A DNA stretch of 64,000 nucleotides from Leuctra nigra (Eukaryota > Arthropoda > Insecta > Plecoptera > Leuctridae): the NCBI GenBank assembly GCA_934045905.1, contig OW203762.1, forward strand, positions 54,957,411-55,021,410, given 5' to 3'. Under the pieces are notes generated by a model, which saw only the letters and a list, made by a program, of their open reading frames with translations, made no database searches and had not been told where the DNA came from. Position 1 is the first letter of the stretch. Each line of letters opens with the position of its first letter. A program made the translations under genes and the position numbers. Below, in pieces: positions 1 to 11,085 of the stretch.

Positions 1-907
1 ACCTCAATGTTATCAGGAGAGTCGTATACTACATTTTTATTACATTTTTTCAATTTACAAAAGATATTGTCGGATAAGTTAATAGATATCAGGATCGCCA
101 TTGAACGAGAATTGTTGAAAAATACACAGCTGATAGCTTTTCCGTACTCAATTGACAATTCTTCCAATTACTAACCTCCGATTTGTTGAATAATGGAAAT
201 TAATGATCACAAACCGTAATAAAGATCTAATGTTCACAATGATTTGGGATTAGGTACAGTATGGTTGGAGTGTAGATATATACACCAAACACAGTCTAGT
301 ATCTGTTCCTCAGATGTAGAATTGGTGATGTCCATTTCAATGATTCTTGAAGTGAGCTCATCAACCTGTAATTCTGACTTCATCAAATCATATTTGTAAT
401 AGTACCACCATGCCATTGTGCAAGGGAATACTTTTAATACTTAAACTGTAATTGTTGTCTCAGTCAAATTGCAATTATTAGAGCTTGAATCCATTATCCA
501 AAAGTGTCCAAGTAAAATCGAGAAAATGGACTTTGAGCCTTTTACTTCTGAGGTATACATGAAGAGTTACTTGACGTTGTTAACGTTAACTTGGCCATGT
601 TTGTACGTTTGACAACATATTTTCACCTTGATCTCCCATTTGAGCTGTCGCTATCAACTTGTCATATCCAAGTAAATAAATCATATGTCATTCATTGCAA
701 GGGAAGTGTTATTCAATCGAGTCGTTGCATCACTCTGATTGCCATGGTAACATACCTCAATCTTGTTTATTTTGCAGGAGGACAAGCAAGTTTTAACAAA
801 ATATATTAAAAGGAAAGACACAAATGCATGGTATCAAATAAACTAAGGAAATTATTAGGTATTTATTTACTGAAAGCTTCTGAACTCAGTTAGATTTTGG
901 TCAGCTG

Positions 908-915
908 TGACGTCA
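908..915. promoter_or_regulatory. Palindromic CRE octamer
   Basis: The sequence is TGACGTCA, the full-site CREB/ATF-type bZIP motif. It stands alone in AT-rich DNA with no promoter seen next to it, so function is unproven. Confidence 0.3.
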
Positions 916-3344
916 TAGGTGAGATTGCCGTCATGAAATCGTGTCAGTTGATGTTAATGACGCATTCTTTTCAGTCAGAGTACATCGTCTTATAATTACA
1001 AGATCATGCATCATTTAGTACGCATGATCACACTGTATATGACTGAAACAGTTTGAAATTCATTTTGAAATAACAACTCGAAATGAAGCTTTGCCGAGCT
1101 TACAATGAAATGATTTTAGTATTCTGTGCGTTTTCTTGCAGGCAGCCGGCTTCCATTTTCTTCCCATTTCTCAGAGCCCGTCTTCCCTGCAGAGTGATTT
1201 ATGTTAATAGAGAACATAAATATTGTTAAGGACTTTTATGGAACATTGTTATTAACGCCGTTACACTCAGATATTGGATCACACATTCGACTTGCAGCTC
1301 CAGACGACGGAGATGAAGCAATTCTATCCGCCAATCAGATTCCCGATGCATAATGTGATCGACCTGATTAGAAGAGTAATTGGCTGGCGTAGAGCAGGGG
1401 ACTCTGGGAGAGATAAGGACGGCAAGCCTAATGTGTTTCCAGCGTCGGCGTCGGCGTCGCGGCGTCCGGTAATATGAGTCAGCGACAACCGACGAAATCC
1501 CGGGGAAAATAGAGAGGAGATTTTCTCATCGGCTCCACCTTCTTATGAAGGGTGCAAAGCTCTCAAAGTACATATAGAATGTGTCATTACTTCCACTCCC
1601 TAATGTTTCAGAGAGAGACAGCAAATTGCAGAGGTTTTAGACGGAGTTGGTATTTTAGGTGGAAGTGCCGGTTACGGAATTAACTTTCACGGAATTAAAG
1701 ACATTTTGCAACTCAAGCAAACTTAAATTTAATAACGTAATATCGATAAACCTTGCAATAAATATCTGTCGTCTGCATAATAGCAAACTTTATAATATCT
1801 ACGAGCATAGTTTTATGTGTTACTTTCAACAAAATAGAAACAGCCATTTTATTGGGGCTTCAACAATAATGGCATTCCCGAGTAAAGTAAATTAATCCCT
1901 TAATAGGAACATGGTGCGCTATGTAAGCTCCAACGAATACTATTTCAAGTTGAGACACAGATACTTTCCTTAGCTGCCGCTTTAATGCGAGAATTAGAGA
2001 AACAATTTATATCATAAAGCAACGTGATAAAGATATCAACTGCATAAACGAGCTCTCAAACTTAATCCAATCATATTATAAAACATATAATTAATTTGCA
2101 TTGTTAATTACAGAATGTTGCATATAGGTGCTTTGTGTAATGGACTTTCATCACTTGCCACGGAGCGAGTCGTCGTGAATAGCTGACACGTTGAAGCGCT
2201 GATACGATCTGACAAGAATAAGAATGTGCCTCCGAGCTAATTAAACCCCTAACAGAGTGCGCCACTGTCGACATGCAATGCCAAGGAATATTAGCGACCA
2301 TCAGCTGATACAGGTGTGAAGATAGCAGAGTACGTCGTGCACGCACTCGGGAATCCCGTGGCAGTGAAACTGCTTGGACAGAGTGTGAAGAAGTTAGAAT
2401 ATCTTCTCAGATAAGCTGGAGGCGGATAATCGATACGGCCACAATAAGTTGCGGGCGCGCTCAAATACGCGTGAAATAGGGAGCAGACGATTAATGATAA
2501 TTTATTGAATCGATTCATGGACGATTGAGGATCCTGCATTAACCCCACATTAGACCCGGCGTTGCGCCCGGCCGTAGCATACGCTTTCAAGAATTAGTTT
2601 TCATCTATGAGCATGGAAAATACAACTTCCATGAATATCATGTATACGTGTTCACTTATTTCATTTCTTTGTAGATTCTGAAAAAGATAAATTTAAAACC
2701 TCAACGTTTCAGGTTTCGGTCGATTTTTTTAAAAATTATGAAATCCATCATGATATACTTTATAATAATGGAAGGCGGACAGGTAGACTTAGTTATAAAA
2801 CACGATTTAATAGAAGCTGACATCGAATATTTTTTATAAATATAACATTGTTCAGTAATGATTTAAATTTTCCCGAAACTATTAAAACTTCAGTTAAAGC
2901 GATTATTATCCTAACTATAATTTTAACTTTTTAGAGATCCCAACAAGAACAAAATGCATATTTTATAATTTTGTGGTTCATGCAGTTTCATATTCAACTA
3001 TGTTTTTGGTCATAAAGGGACTAAAAATGATAAGTAATCTGATTGTATTTTGTCAAATGTGATTCGAAAACGTTTTGAACTTGACGTGATTTTATCATTT
3101 CGAACGCAAACAAAATGCTAATTGCTTTCGCCCTTGACCCACATGTAATCTATCAGCTATCATCACAAGCGATCTATACTAACTCATAATTCAATATTAC
3201 GTTATTTTATTCATTGGAGGAACTTAATGACAGTCACGCATAGGATCTGTAATGCTATTTAAATTCGTATGGACTCGTATAGAAGATGGAATTGGCCATA
3301 AACTCTCGGCCGACACGAATGAGGGCTATCAAATATCAATGCCC

Positions 3345-3354
3345 GCGCATGCGC
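3345..3354. promoter_or_regulatory. NRF1/Ewg-type site in a CpG-rich patch
   Basis: GCGCATGCGC is the perfect palindromic core bound by NRF1 in vertebrates and by its fly homologue Ewg. It lies in a roughly 80-bp GC-rich, CpG-rich island (about 3340-3400) within AT-rich DNA. Such islands often mark promoters, but no start site or exon is visible beside it. Confidence 0.3.
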
Positions 3355-4032
3355 TGTGCACGCCGCGCCGCAGCCAAGGCCGAAGTCAGGCGCTCATATA
3401 ATTATTAGGATATTTCTTTGACACTGTGTTAAAAAGCCCTGCACGCACGATACCACCCGGATGACTGATATGCGAAGCGGGTTGCATATTCATAGAGCAA
3501 TATAAGAACGCCTTGAGCACGCACAATAATTAGAACATTGAATAATGATTCTAATTCGTTCACCTCAAACTCTAGGAAACGTTCGTAAGTTTCGAAGTAT
3601 TCATAAAAGTCGTAGAGAACAGAATGTCAAAAATACTGCTATTCTATGCAGGAGCTTGATAATGGATTAATAATATACCTACTATTTTATAACGAAATAA
3701 AGTAAATTTCTCTCAATATTTTATTATGCCGATGAAAGCGAAGGCTTTCAATATACTCCCCAGAGCTCAATTCAAAATGAAACAATAATATATCATTATA
3801 TACATTCACACAATGGAGGTAAAATATTATGTAGTCATTACAATTTTATATAATAATATAAGGTACACTAACTTGCAATATCGTTTTTATGCCGTCTGTA
3901 TATTATTGTGGTTCAACATTATTACTGCTAATTATTGTGCTGCTACTTTATTTTACGAATTTGCTGAGATATTTCCGGCAGCCTCGAATGTAACAATCTT
4001 AATAATCTGAAACTTAGCATAGGGGCGGGAAA

Positions 4033-4058
4033 AGAGGGGTAATTATTTATACCCCTCT
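4033..4058. repeat. Perfect 9-bp stem hairpin
   Basis: Arms AGAGGGGTA (4033-4041) and TACCCCTCT (4050-4058) are perfect inverted repeats around an 8-nt AT loop. No function is assigned. Confidence 0.5.
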
Positions 4059-4543
4059 ATTCGCACGCACCTTTACGTTCATCTTAATTGCCCCATTACA
4101 CTTTAATGCATCATTGTTATGTGTTTTCTGTTTTAAACAGTCTCAAGATGTTAGTTTGAAACTGTGTTTTAGTCATTTAATTCCAATGATGTTCAGTTTG
4201 TCGACATACATGTTGCAGTTGTTTCTTGTGGAGGCGCATTAAACTATTCAATAACTATTTCTGTGCAGCAGCCCGCGTCCATAACTTCACTGCTCACTCA
4301 TCGGGTGTAGGAAGGAAGTCAACGACCATTAACGCTAAAAATCAGATCAACACCCTTAAAAATAGCGTAAATATTATAAAAATATAAACGTAGGAAAGCA
4401 GCTGTCAAAACATATTGTCTCTCTAAAAAAATCCCAAATTATGCTAATTTTAAAACCATGATCAAATGCACATGAAAAATAATACAAAAAAATCAATATA
4501 AGTAGTATAATTGAATTTCTTGATTTAAGGTGGAGCAATCGAT

Positions 4544-4975
4544 CGACATATACAAAAAAAAATATTCTTGAAATTACAAGTTCAAAAAACGTTTTCCTAC
4601 ATTTCAACTATATATTTAAGTACGACAGACTCATTTAATGTTCTGTAGTTTGCAACTCCAGTCCAACAATGAGTTTTCAATTTTATGTTATCAGAGGATG
4701 AACAAAACTTTAACATGGGAGGTATAGGAAAATCATCTCGAATTTGGTATATAACTTTTAAAATAGCACACGTTGGTATTGTTTTCAATTTTTTTCCTGA
4801 TAGTATGTCCATAAGTCTACCATAAAAAAAGTTTTTTGCTCAAATCTATTGAGACAAAAAAAATAGATTCTCATTTTAGCTTAAAAATGACACGATTTTC
4901 TTTTTCCGCCATAAGATAACATGGGGGAGACAAATCAATTTATCTCAGAAACTGGACACGAGAAGTATTTCATTT
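4544..4975 (+). mobile_element. Diverged relative of the TTAA MITE family
   Basis: This stretch aligns by eye, in the same orientation, with the interior of the MITE copies at 17626-18176 and 45721-46270. Shared blocks occur in the same order: the A-run after the left end, CATTTCAACTATAT, a TTGCAACTC block, GAGTTTTCAAT, an AACAxGGGAGGTATAGGAAAA block, a TTTGGxxxATAACTTTTAAAA block, then an ACAxGATTTTCTTTTTCCG-like block. Clean terminal inverted repeats are not visible, so it is either an old decayed copy or a related subfamily. The open frames on its minus strand are by-products of AT-rich repeat sequence. Confidence 0.55.
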
Positions 4976-5405
4976 TTTCATGGATTGTGTATTGCATGAT
5001 TATCAATAAGTCACCAAAATTTCAAGTAAATCGGAAACATTGAGGTTATGGGTTATGGTTTTACCTTAATTCTAATAGTGCATTTAAAACTAATGAACAC
5101 GCACGTTGAACACGCAATGATAAATCTGTAAATGTAACAGCGAATAGAGCGCCGAGTTGATTTGACAAGATGGCCGAGCGTCTCACTGCCAGGTGGACGA
5201 CAACAACACCGATTCTTCTCGCCGAGATAATCTGATGAGGGCGTCGAGAGACTCGGCGTGAGTTACGACGGCGTCCCGACGTCGCGTCCCGGGAAATCTC
5301 CGGGCCTATACTTTCTGTACATCACCCAGCCAATGACATAACGCACTCTAAACACAAGTAGCCGAAACACCGTGAAGCAAAATCACAAACGTGTATTTTG
5401 GGTCT

Positions 5406-5627
5406 CATTTTGCCTAAAACTGTCCCTAAAAAGTGGTAAAAAAATCATATTATTTCATGAAGCCATTTTCGCTCACAATTAAAATAACTAATATTTTCAT
5501 AAAGCCATTTTGGTTCACAATTAAAATAATTATTATTTTAATGCAGCCATTTGGGCTCAAAATTAAGAAAACTATTTTTCCTGAAGCCATTTTTGCTCAC
5601 AATTTAGGCGATGTTTTAGGCAAAATG
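5406..5627. repeat. 15-bp inverted repeats enclosing a 4 x 42-bp array
   Basis: CATTTTGCCTAAAAC at 5406-5420 has a perfect inverted copy at 5613-5627. Between them lie four copies of a 42-bp unit, recognisable by AAGCCATTTT and CACAATTAAA blocks, with AGCC at about 5461, 5503, 5545 and 5585 (the last step is 40 bp). The outer GGG next to the left arm and CCC next to the right arm also pair. The layout resembles a small foldback or MITE-like element with internal tandem repeats, but no target duplication is evident. Confidence 0.55.
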
Positions 5628-5678
5628 CGCCCTACAGGATCAGTTCTTGATGCACTTTTTTCCGCTACTTATTTGCTC

Positions 5679-6241
5679 GTGAGGTCACAGGGCCCGTCAC
5701 TATGTGTGGCCCTCCACTAATAGAGGGGCCCGGCTATGCCCGTGACATTGTGACATTGTGACGTGAGGTCACAGGGCCCGTCACTATGTGGGGCCCTCCA
5801 CTAATAGAGGGGCCCGGCTATGCCCGTGACATTGTGACATTGTGACGTGAGGCCACAGGGCCCGTCACTATGTGGGGCCCTCCACTAATAGAGGGGCCCG
5901 GCTATGCCCGTGACATTGTGACATTGTGACGTGAGGTCACAGGGCCCGTCACTATGTGGGGCCCTCCACTAATAGAGGGGCCCGGCTATGCCCGTGACAT
6001 TGTAACATTGTGACGTGAGGTCACAGGGCCCGTCACTATGTGGGGCCCTCCACTAATAGAGGGGCCCGGCTATGCCCGTGACATTGTGACATTGTGACGT
6101 GAGGTCACAGGGCCCGTCACTATGTGGGGCCCTCCACTAATAGAGGGGCCCGGCCATGCCCGTGACATGACTTTAGGCCACAGGACCCGTCACTATGCGG
6201 GGCCCTCCACTAATAGAGGGGCCCGGCCATGCCCGTGACAT
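5679..6241. repeat. Tandem array, 84-bp unit, 7 copies
   Basis: Copies start at 5679, 5763, 5847, 5931, 6015, 6099 and about 6173. The last is shortened and diverged. The first six are nearly identical, which suggests recent homogenisation. Each unit is GC-rich and contains a near-perfect hairpin (GGGGCCCTC, then GAGGGGCCC), the pair GCCCGTCAC/GCCCGTGAC, and a short internal ATTGTGAC duplication. It begins about 50 bp after the inverted repeat ending at 5627. Confidence 0.9.
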
Positions 6242-6878
6242 CGAGTCGTATAAACCGACTATGCTAATCGGAGATGAACTGTTTTAACAAGTGTTTAATT
6301 GCTATGCGCAGAATGTTGTGTTATCCACGGCGTGTTAGTGTTAGGGTAAAGCGCTCTGTCTGCGGTTTGCCGGCAAACTCCTATCAATGCGTCAATATCT
6401 TCCTGGCGAACTGACAGATGTTCAGGGGGACCTCATGTCAGGAGGAGGGTCAAAATAGAGGGTGTCTTGGGAAATGTGCGGCTCCCCCATCTGCTGACTT
6501 CTTCCGAAACATTATTATCTTAGCTCACCCTCCATTAAAAAACTACCCCAATATTATGTTAAGCGCAAACATTTCACACCCCAATTATCGTTCTATAGCA
6601 GGCTTGTCAAATAAATAAAGAGAAATCCCATTATTAAGTATTCATGAAGGAGGCATGCGCCATTCCATGTTGTTCGTTTTTATAAAGTATTAATAGGGTA
6701 AAACCGCACCATATCCGAAGTTCCAATAATGGGCCAACCTGACCGTTTCATATTAGGAAAAGTTTCTTGGAGAAGCAATCAACTTTGTAGAAACTTACGG
6801 CTTCTCATCATCGAAACTTGGCTGTGTAGTAGAGCGTCAAAATTACCGTACAAGACGTCGTGTGGTAGCCGTGGCAAC
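6242..6878. other. Stretch without a supported feature
   Basis: It lies between the 84-bp array and the long G run. I see no exon, repeat or RNA gene in it. Confidence 0.5.
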
Positions 6879-6906
6879 GGGGGGGGGGGGGGGGGGGGGG
6901 GGGGGG
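6879..6906 (+). repeat. Homopolymer G tract (28 G)
   Basis: Uninterrupted run of 28 G, the longest of eight long G/C runs in the window. It ends about 80 bp before the MITE at 6986. Confidence 0.85.
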
Positions 6907-6985
6907 AGTGACCGAATCCTTCAGACTCATACGAACGAAAGATTTTGTCACATGAGGAGAGAGGAGTGTTGAAAAACAACTCTTA

Positions 6986-7336
6986 AGCCGCGTTTACAAC
7001 AAAATTAACGTTCGAAAATTAAGAAAATTAACGCAATTTCAATTTTCAAGCCCATGTAAACTTATGGATTCGTTCACAACGAAATTTGGTAAATTAACGT
7101 ACGCTAATTTCACCTCAAAGTTGACCAACTTCCTACTTTCAAGTCGAACGTTAAGTGCGTTAAGTGGCGCATGCGCACGGACACTTCTCTCACATCTTAC
7201 TCACAGCTGTTCGCGCTGGCCGGCGCCATCTTGTTTTACGTGTGTGTTATTTTTCCGAAGTGGTTGTGAACGAAAGTGGAATTACGTTAATTTTGCAACG
7301 TTAATTTTCGAACGTTAAGTTGTTGTAAACGCGGCT
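6986..7336. mobile_element. PIF/Harbinger-type MITE with TTA target duplication
   Basis: The ends are inverted repeats of 36-37 bp: left arm 6986-7022 starting AGCCGCGTTTACAACA, right arm 7301-7336 ending TGTTGTAAACGCGGCT. Both end in the same ACGTTCGAAAATTAA block. The flanks are TTA at 6983-6985 and TTA at 7337-7339, the 3-bp duplication typical of PIF/Harbinger insertions. A second inner inverted pair (GGATTCGTTCACAAC with GTTGTGAACGAAAGTGG) makes it a long imperfect palindrome. There is no transposase, so it is non-autonomous. The interior carries GCGCATGCGC (7167-7176, NRF1/Ewg core) and GCGCCATCTTG (around 7214-7226, YY1/Pho-like). Confidence 0.85.
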
Positions 7337-7339
7337 TTA

Positions 7340-9353
7340 CAATTCAACTACAATAATAGCTTTCGGTTTTGAATAACAAAAGACGAGAATGAAAGCCCCT
7401 TAATTCAGTTGACAATTTACCCTTCTGTCATTTGGTGTCAGATATAAATACTTCGTGAGTTAATTTTCCGACTTTTTCTCCCGTGTTGGACACAGATGGC
7501 CAAGTCCGAAAAATGAAACTGCCCAACCAGAAACATAAAGATAGACTAGAACAAGAACCGGAACAAAATATCTGGGGGAGGGGGGGATGAAAAAAGTTTG
7601 AGTGGCTGCAATTGTCACCGCAAGCGCTCGAGCACTCGCTCACTCTAGTGATAAAACGACAAACTATCGCTCATTGTCGGGCTGCAATGAAAGGAATGAT
7701 TTCACCCCCTCCCCCCCCCCCCCCACTCTCCACCCTCTCGATGTCCTTATATGACTCCCTGCGGTGTCTTTGCCAAAGTGCCAACCCCTCGTCAACAATT
7801 GCCACGTCACAAAGAATTGTGAAAAGTTGAGGGATTGTTACTTTACATAATTCTAAAGTATAAAATGACAGTTGCACAGACCTAGCAATTTCATCATAGA
7901 ATTTTTTTGAGTGGGGTCTGTTAAAATTTATTAAATCGAGCGTTGGCTCTTAAATCCGCCTCCTCTGCCCCCGACTCTTAATTCCGCTCCTGACCCCCGC
8001 GGGACAATTTGAAAGAACGCCCTGGTTCTTTTGATGTCTTAATCACGTTTATGGCAGCCAGCGTAACGCAATGAATAAATAAACGAAACACTCTAACTCT
8101 CATTGCGAATGCAAATTCCAGGAAAGGATCGAGTCAGTTAATTTTTACGTTTACCTCGTTAAAGTAAATTTCTTTGCAACTCTGTGTAATGGAATATCTG
8201 GATGAGCAATGATTTTGCCGGGAGAAACACTCGACTGTGCATATGTATCCTAGCAGACTGATAGAGCGGGCCATTTATCATCCACTTCGGCGCCTCTTTT
8301 GTGTTACCATTGATCATTTATCCACGTCACAAAACAAATGAAACTCGGACGCTATAAAAAGTGACGCCTATTTCGTTACTAAGTTACGTTGATTCGATGT
8401 GGAAGCGAAGAAAATCATACCTAATATCGCAAATAGGAAAAGCGGGGAAACAGATCGTCGAATTGAGCTGCGACAAAACTTAATTAAACATTGTGACGTG
8501 GGAATAGTGCGATGCGATATTGTTGATTGGGTTATTGTAATAATAAACACAGTTGCTGGAAACCAGAGCTCGAGGGAAATGAACAAGAGTGGACACAAAA
8601 TGAAAATCACCCACTGAATGCATCTTTGTCGCTCTTGCAATGAACCCCAATTATAGCACCCCAACCCCATTGACGTTAGACCCAAAAGAAATTCAGAATT
8701 GACTTTATATACTGCTCACCCTTGGCCATTACTCGTAACCACCAATATATTTCTGACATTTGCAGAAGAGCTTACACAGAACGTGGGTGATTCCTCCCTT
8801 CCTATGCATTGTTACTAAATCTCTGGGGCGTTCTAGTATCTAGCTGAGCCCTCGCCTTACTTTTATACTCACATCAAACGAGTGTGCTCTGAACATATGC
8901 CTTATATTCCTCATGCATAAACGAAGCCAAGTATCAAAGAAGATAGAACCTATCGAGGAAACAACACAGCAAGTGGATGATAGGAATCTTACCAAAAGTT
9001 GCGCGAAAGAGCTCTCGAACGTCGAAAAACAAACATTTTCAAGCATCATATTCTTTGAGGTGTAATGTATAACAAGAAGCTTTCTCGCAGCAATTTGTGC
9101 CGTTTCCAGACAAAGGATCTGCTCATAAATATGGAAAGTTGGTGAACATGTAAAGGTGACAAACACACCGGCAGTCATTGTTGAATTTCGAATCTTTCGT
9201 GTGTGTGAAGTTGGCAGCTCTGCAGCCGAATGGCTCTCGTTGCTGCATGACTATTTACTATTTATTCTCCCCGGCGGTCCTATTCAATGCTATCAAGATG
9301 GCGGGCATGGAGAAAATTGGGGGTGGGATATGTGAGCCAAGGAGGGGAGGGGC
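7340..9353. other. Stretch without a supported gene
   Basis: It contains a C tract at 7711-7724 and several frames of 70-112 codons, for example on the minus strand at 8840-9178. None resembles a known family or has splice context. CAAGATGGCGGGC at about 9294-9306 is a YY1/Pho-like site. Confidence 0.5.
7711..7724 (+). repeat. Homopolymer C tract (14 C)
   Basis: Run of 14 C preceded by CCCCCT, within a C-rich stretch at 7705-7740. Confidence 0.8.
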
Positions 9354-9368
9354 GGGGGGGGGGGGGGG
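9354..9368 (+). repeat. Homopolymer G tract (15 G)
   Basis: Run of 15 G at the end of a G-rich stretch (about 9318-9368) with several shorter G runs, a possible G-quadruplex former. Confidence 0.8.
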
Positions 9369-10352
9369 TACTGAAGATGGTATCTTCGTGTGTTGCTTCC
9401 ATATCAAGTGGTTCAAAAATACAGCGCTTTTCAAAACCAGTAGTTCAATGAATTTTCCGCAACGAAAAATTCAGTTGAGAAATTACATTTTCACACAATA
9501 TTAAATAATTCTGCGAAACTCTTCGACACCATTAAACTTTCCCGCACATTGGCTTCGACAAAACATAGTTCGCAGTTGTTTGTCGGACTATTTGTCGGCG
9601 GAGGAACACGTGCGCGGAAGGTGAGAGAAGGTCATCACATATGCATGCAGGTCGTCCGGCGAGCATTCATACATCCCCCTCCCCCCACCCCCACCCCAAT
9701 AACCGCACCAACCCACGATACGATACCATATACAATGACGACCCTTTTTTCTACGCTTGTATTTTCTTTTTCATCTCTTTAAGTTCACTTTTCACTCTGA
9801 TCACGATCCATGAACATATCTTTATTTGTCTATTTCCCACGTTCCTCGTAAAAGTGTAACGATATATAGACTCCAGTCTAATCTCTGTGAGGGTGCAATG
9901 GAGCAGACATTCGGAAGCAGCGGGAATAAGTCAGCCGTTATGAGATGTCGAGAAGATCTTATTAGCGCAGAGGACAATTAAACGAGAATGCAATCATGAG
10001 TTCATTGCTCAAACGAAGAAGAATTTCTGATCATTTGTTTCCTATCCTACACATAACTTTAAGCCCCTGTTTGATCACAGAGTGTCAATAGAGTGAGGGG
10101 GAAGAAGCAGTTTCATTAATGTTCAACAGAAACTTTTGTTATGGAGCTTTAATCCTGCCCCAGAGGTCATTGCGTGCTTCAATAAACGTCAACTAAAAGA
10201 GGAAAAGGCATATCGTTCTATGAAGGAAACAGCGTTTTGATTTTCGCTTCATTAGCGTCGTAAACGAACGATTATTTCTACTTATTTTCTTCACATTTCC
10301 TTCCCAACTTGTACCTTGCATTGATCTCTCTCAGCACCACGAGCTTCTGATT

Positions 10353-10390
10353 CCTAATAATTAGGAATTACGACAATTATTGTCGTAATT
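10353..10390. repeat. Two adjacent palindromes
   Basis: CCTAATAATTAGG (10353-10365) is followed directly by a perfect inverted repeat: arms AATTACGACAAT (10366-10377) and ATTGTCGTAATT (10379-10390) around a single T. The second has 12-bp arms and essentially no loop, so it could extrude as a cruciform. Confidence 0.7.
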
Positions 10391-10626
10391 AGACAACTCT
10401 ATCTGCAGCAAGTGATGATAAGTTAAGTTCAACATTCATTTAAATTACACTCTTCCATAATTCAATGCGAAGGAAATTCTATATTCACTTTTATGATCCA
10501 TCGATTTAGCCGAGCAGTTGCATTAAAATCTCATGAAGAATGGATGTTCTCTACCCATCAATGTAAATATTTCATGTGTAAGACTTTGCGCTGAGTCGTC
10601 GCGTCGTCGCCAGGAGCGCTGATCAC

Positions 10627-10667
10627 AGGTGGAGGTGCCGGCTTCTGAGCCCGGTGGACGTGCCGGG
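10627..10667 (+). repeat. Two dispersed copies of the GGTGGAGGTGCCGG motif
   Basis: AGGTGGAGGTGCCGG (10627-10641) and CCGGTGGACGTGCCGGG (10651-10667) match the GGTGGAGGTGCC segment of the 44-bp minisatellite at 16041-16697. A weaker copy (GATGGAAGTGCC) follows at about 10683. Confidence 0.5.
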
Positions 10668-11077
10668 TCACGATACCATACAGATGGAAGTGCCTCTTTT
10701 ATTGATATTCCGCATCAAAGACATTCGCGGCACGTTTTTCATCCACGGATATTTTAAGTTGCGTTTTGTTATGCAAATAGAACTTTGATTGAATATTGAA
10801 AGTGTAAATCGAATAACCTTACGGGATGTAACAGGGCAGATCATTATTTACCAATACACAATAAATATTGGAAATGTTGGTTTAACTTTCCTTTCAAAAA
10901 CATCCCCTTGGGAGATATTTTTTCCAGCAGATAAGCTGTTAGGGGGTTTGATCCCCCTCCGGGGTGGTTAAGAATAACTTTGAAATGAGCTATAGGCCGT
11001 CTGACCCTGCAATGTGCTCAACGCAGCTCTCTTCCTGTACCGGTGTTTCTTTTATTCGTCTCTTGTTGAATTGCCTA

Positions 11078-11085
11078 TGACGTCA
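11078..11085. promoter_or_regulatory. Palindromic CRE octamer
   Basis: TGACGTCA full site, with no promoter elements recognised nearby. Confidence 0.3.

Larger units (their letters stand above)
1..4032. other. AT-rich stretch without a supported gene
   Basis: No frame longer than about 100 codons and no recognisable exon is visible. The only points of note are a palindromic CRE octamer at 908-915, a copy of the GGTGGAAGTGCCGG-like motif at 1657-1673 (related to the minisatellite near 16 kb), a short GTCGGC run near 1443-1460 and a small CpG-rich patch at 3300-3400. It could be intronic or intergenic. Confidence 0.6.

Noticed and set aside
4033..4058. Bacterial-type intrinsic terminator
   Set aside because: The hairpin is perfect, but there is no T run after it and the sequence is eukaryotic.
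8840..9178. 112-codon minus frame
   Set aside because: No domain, signal peptide or splice context; composition is like that of the surroundings.
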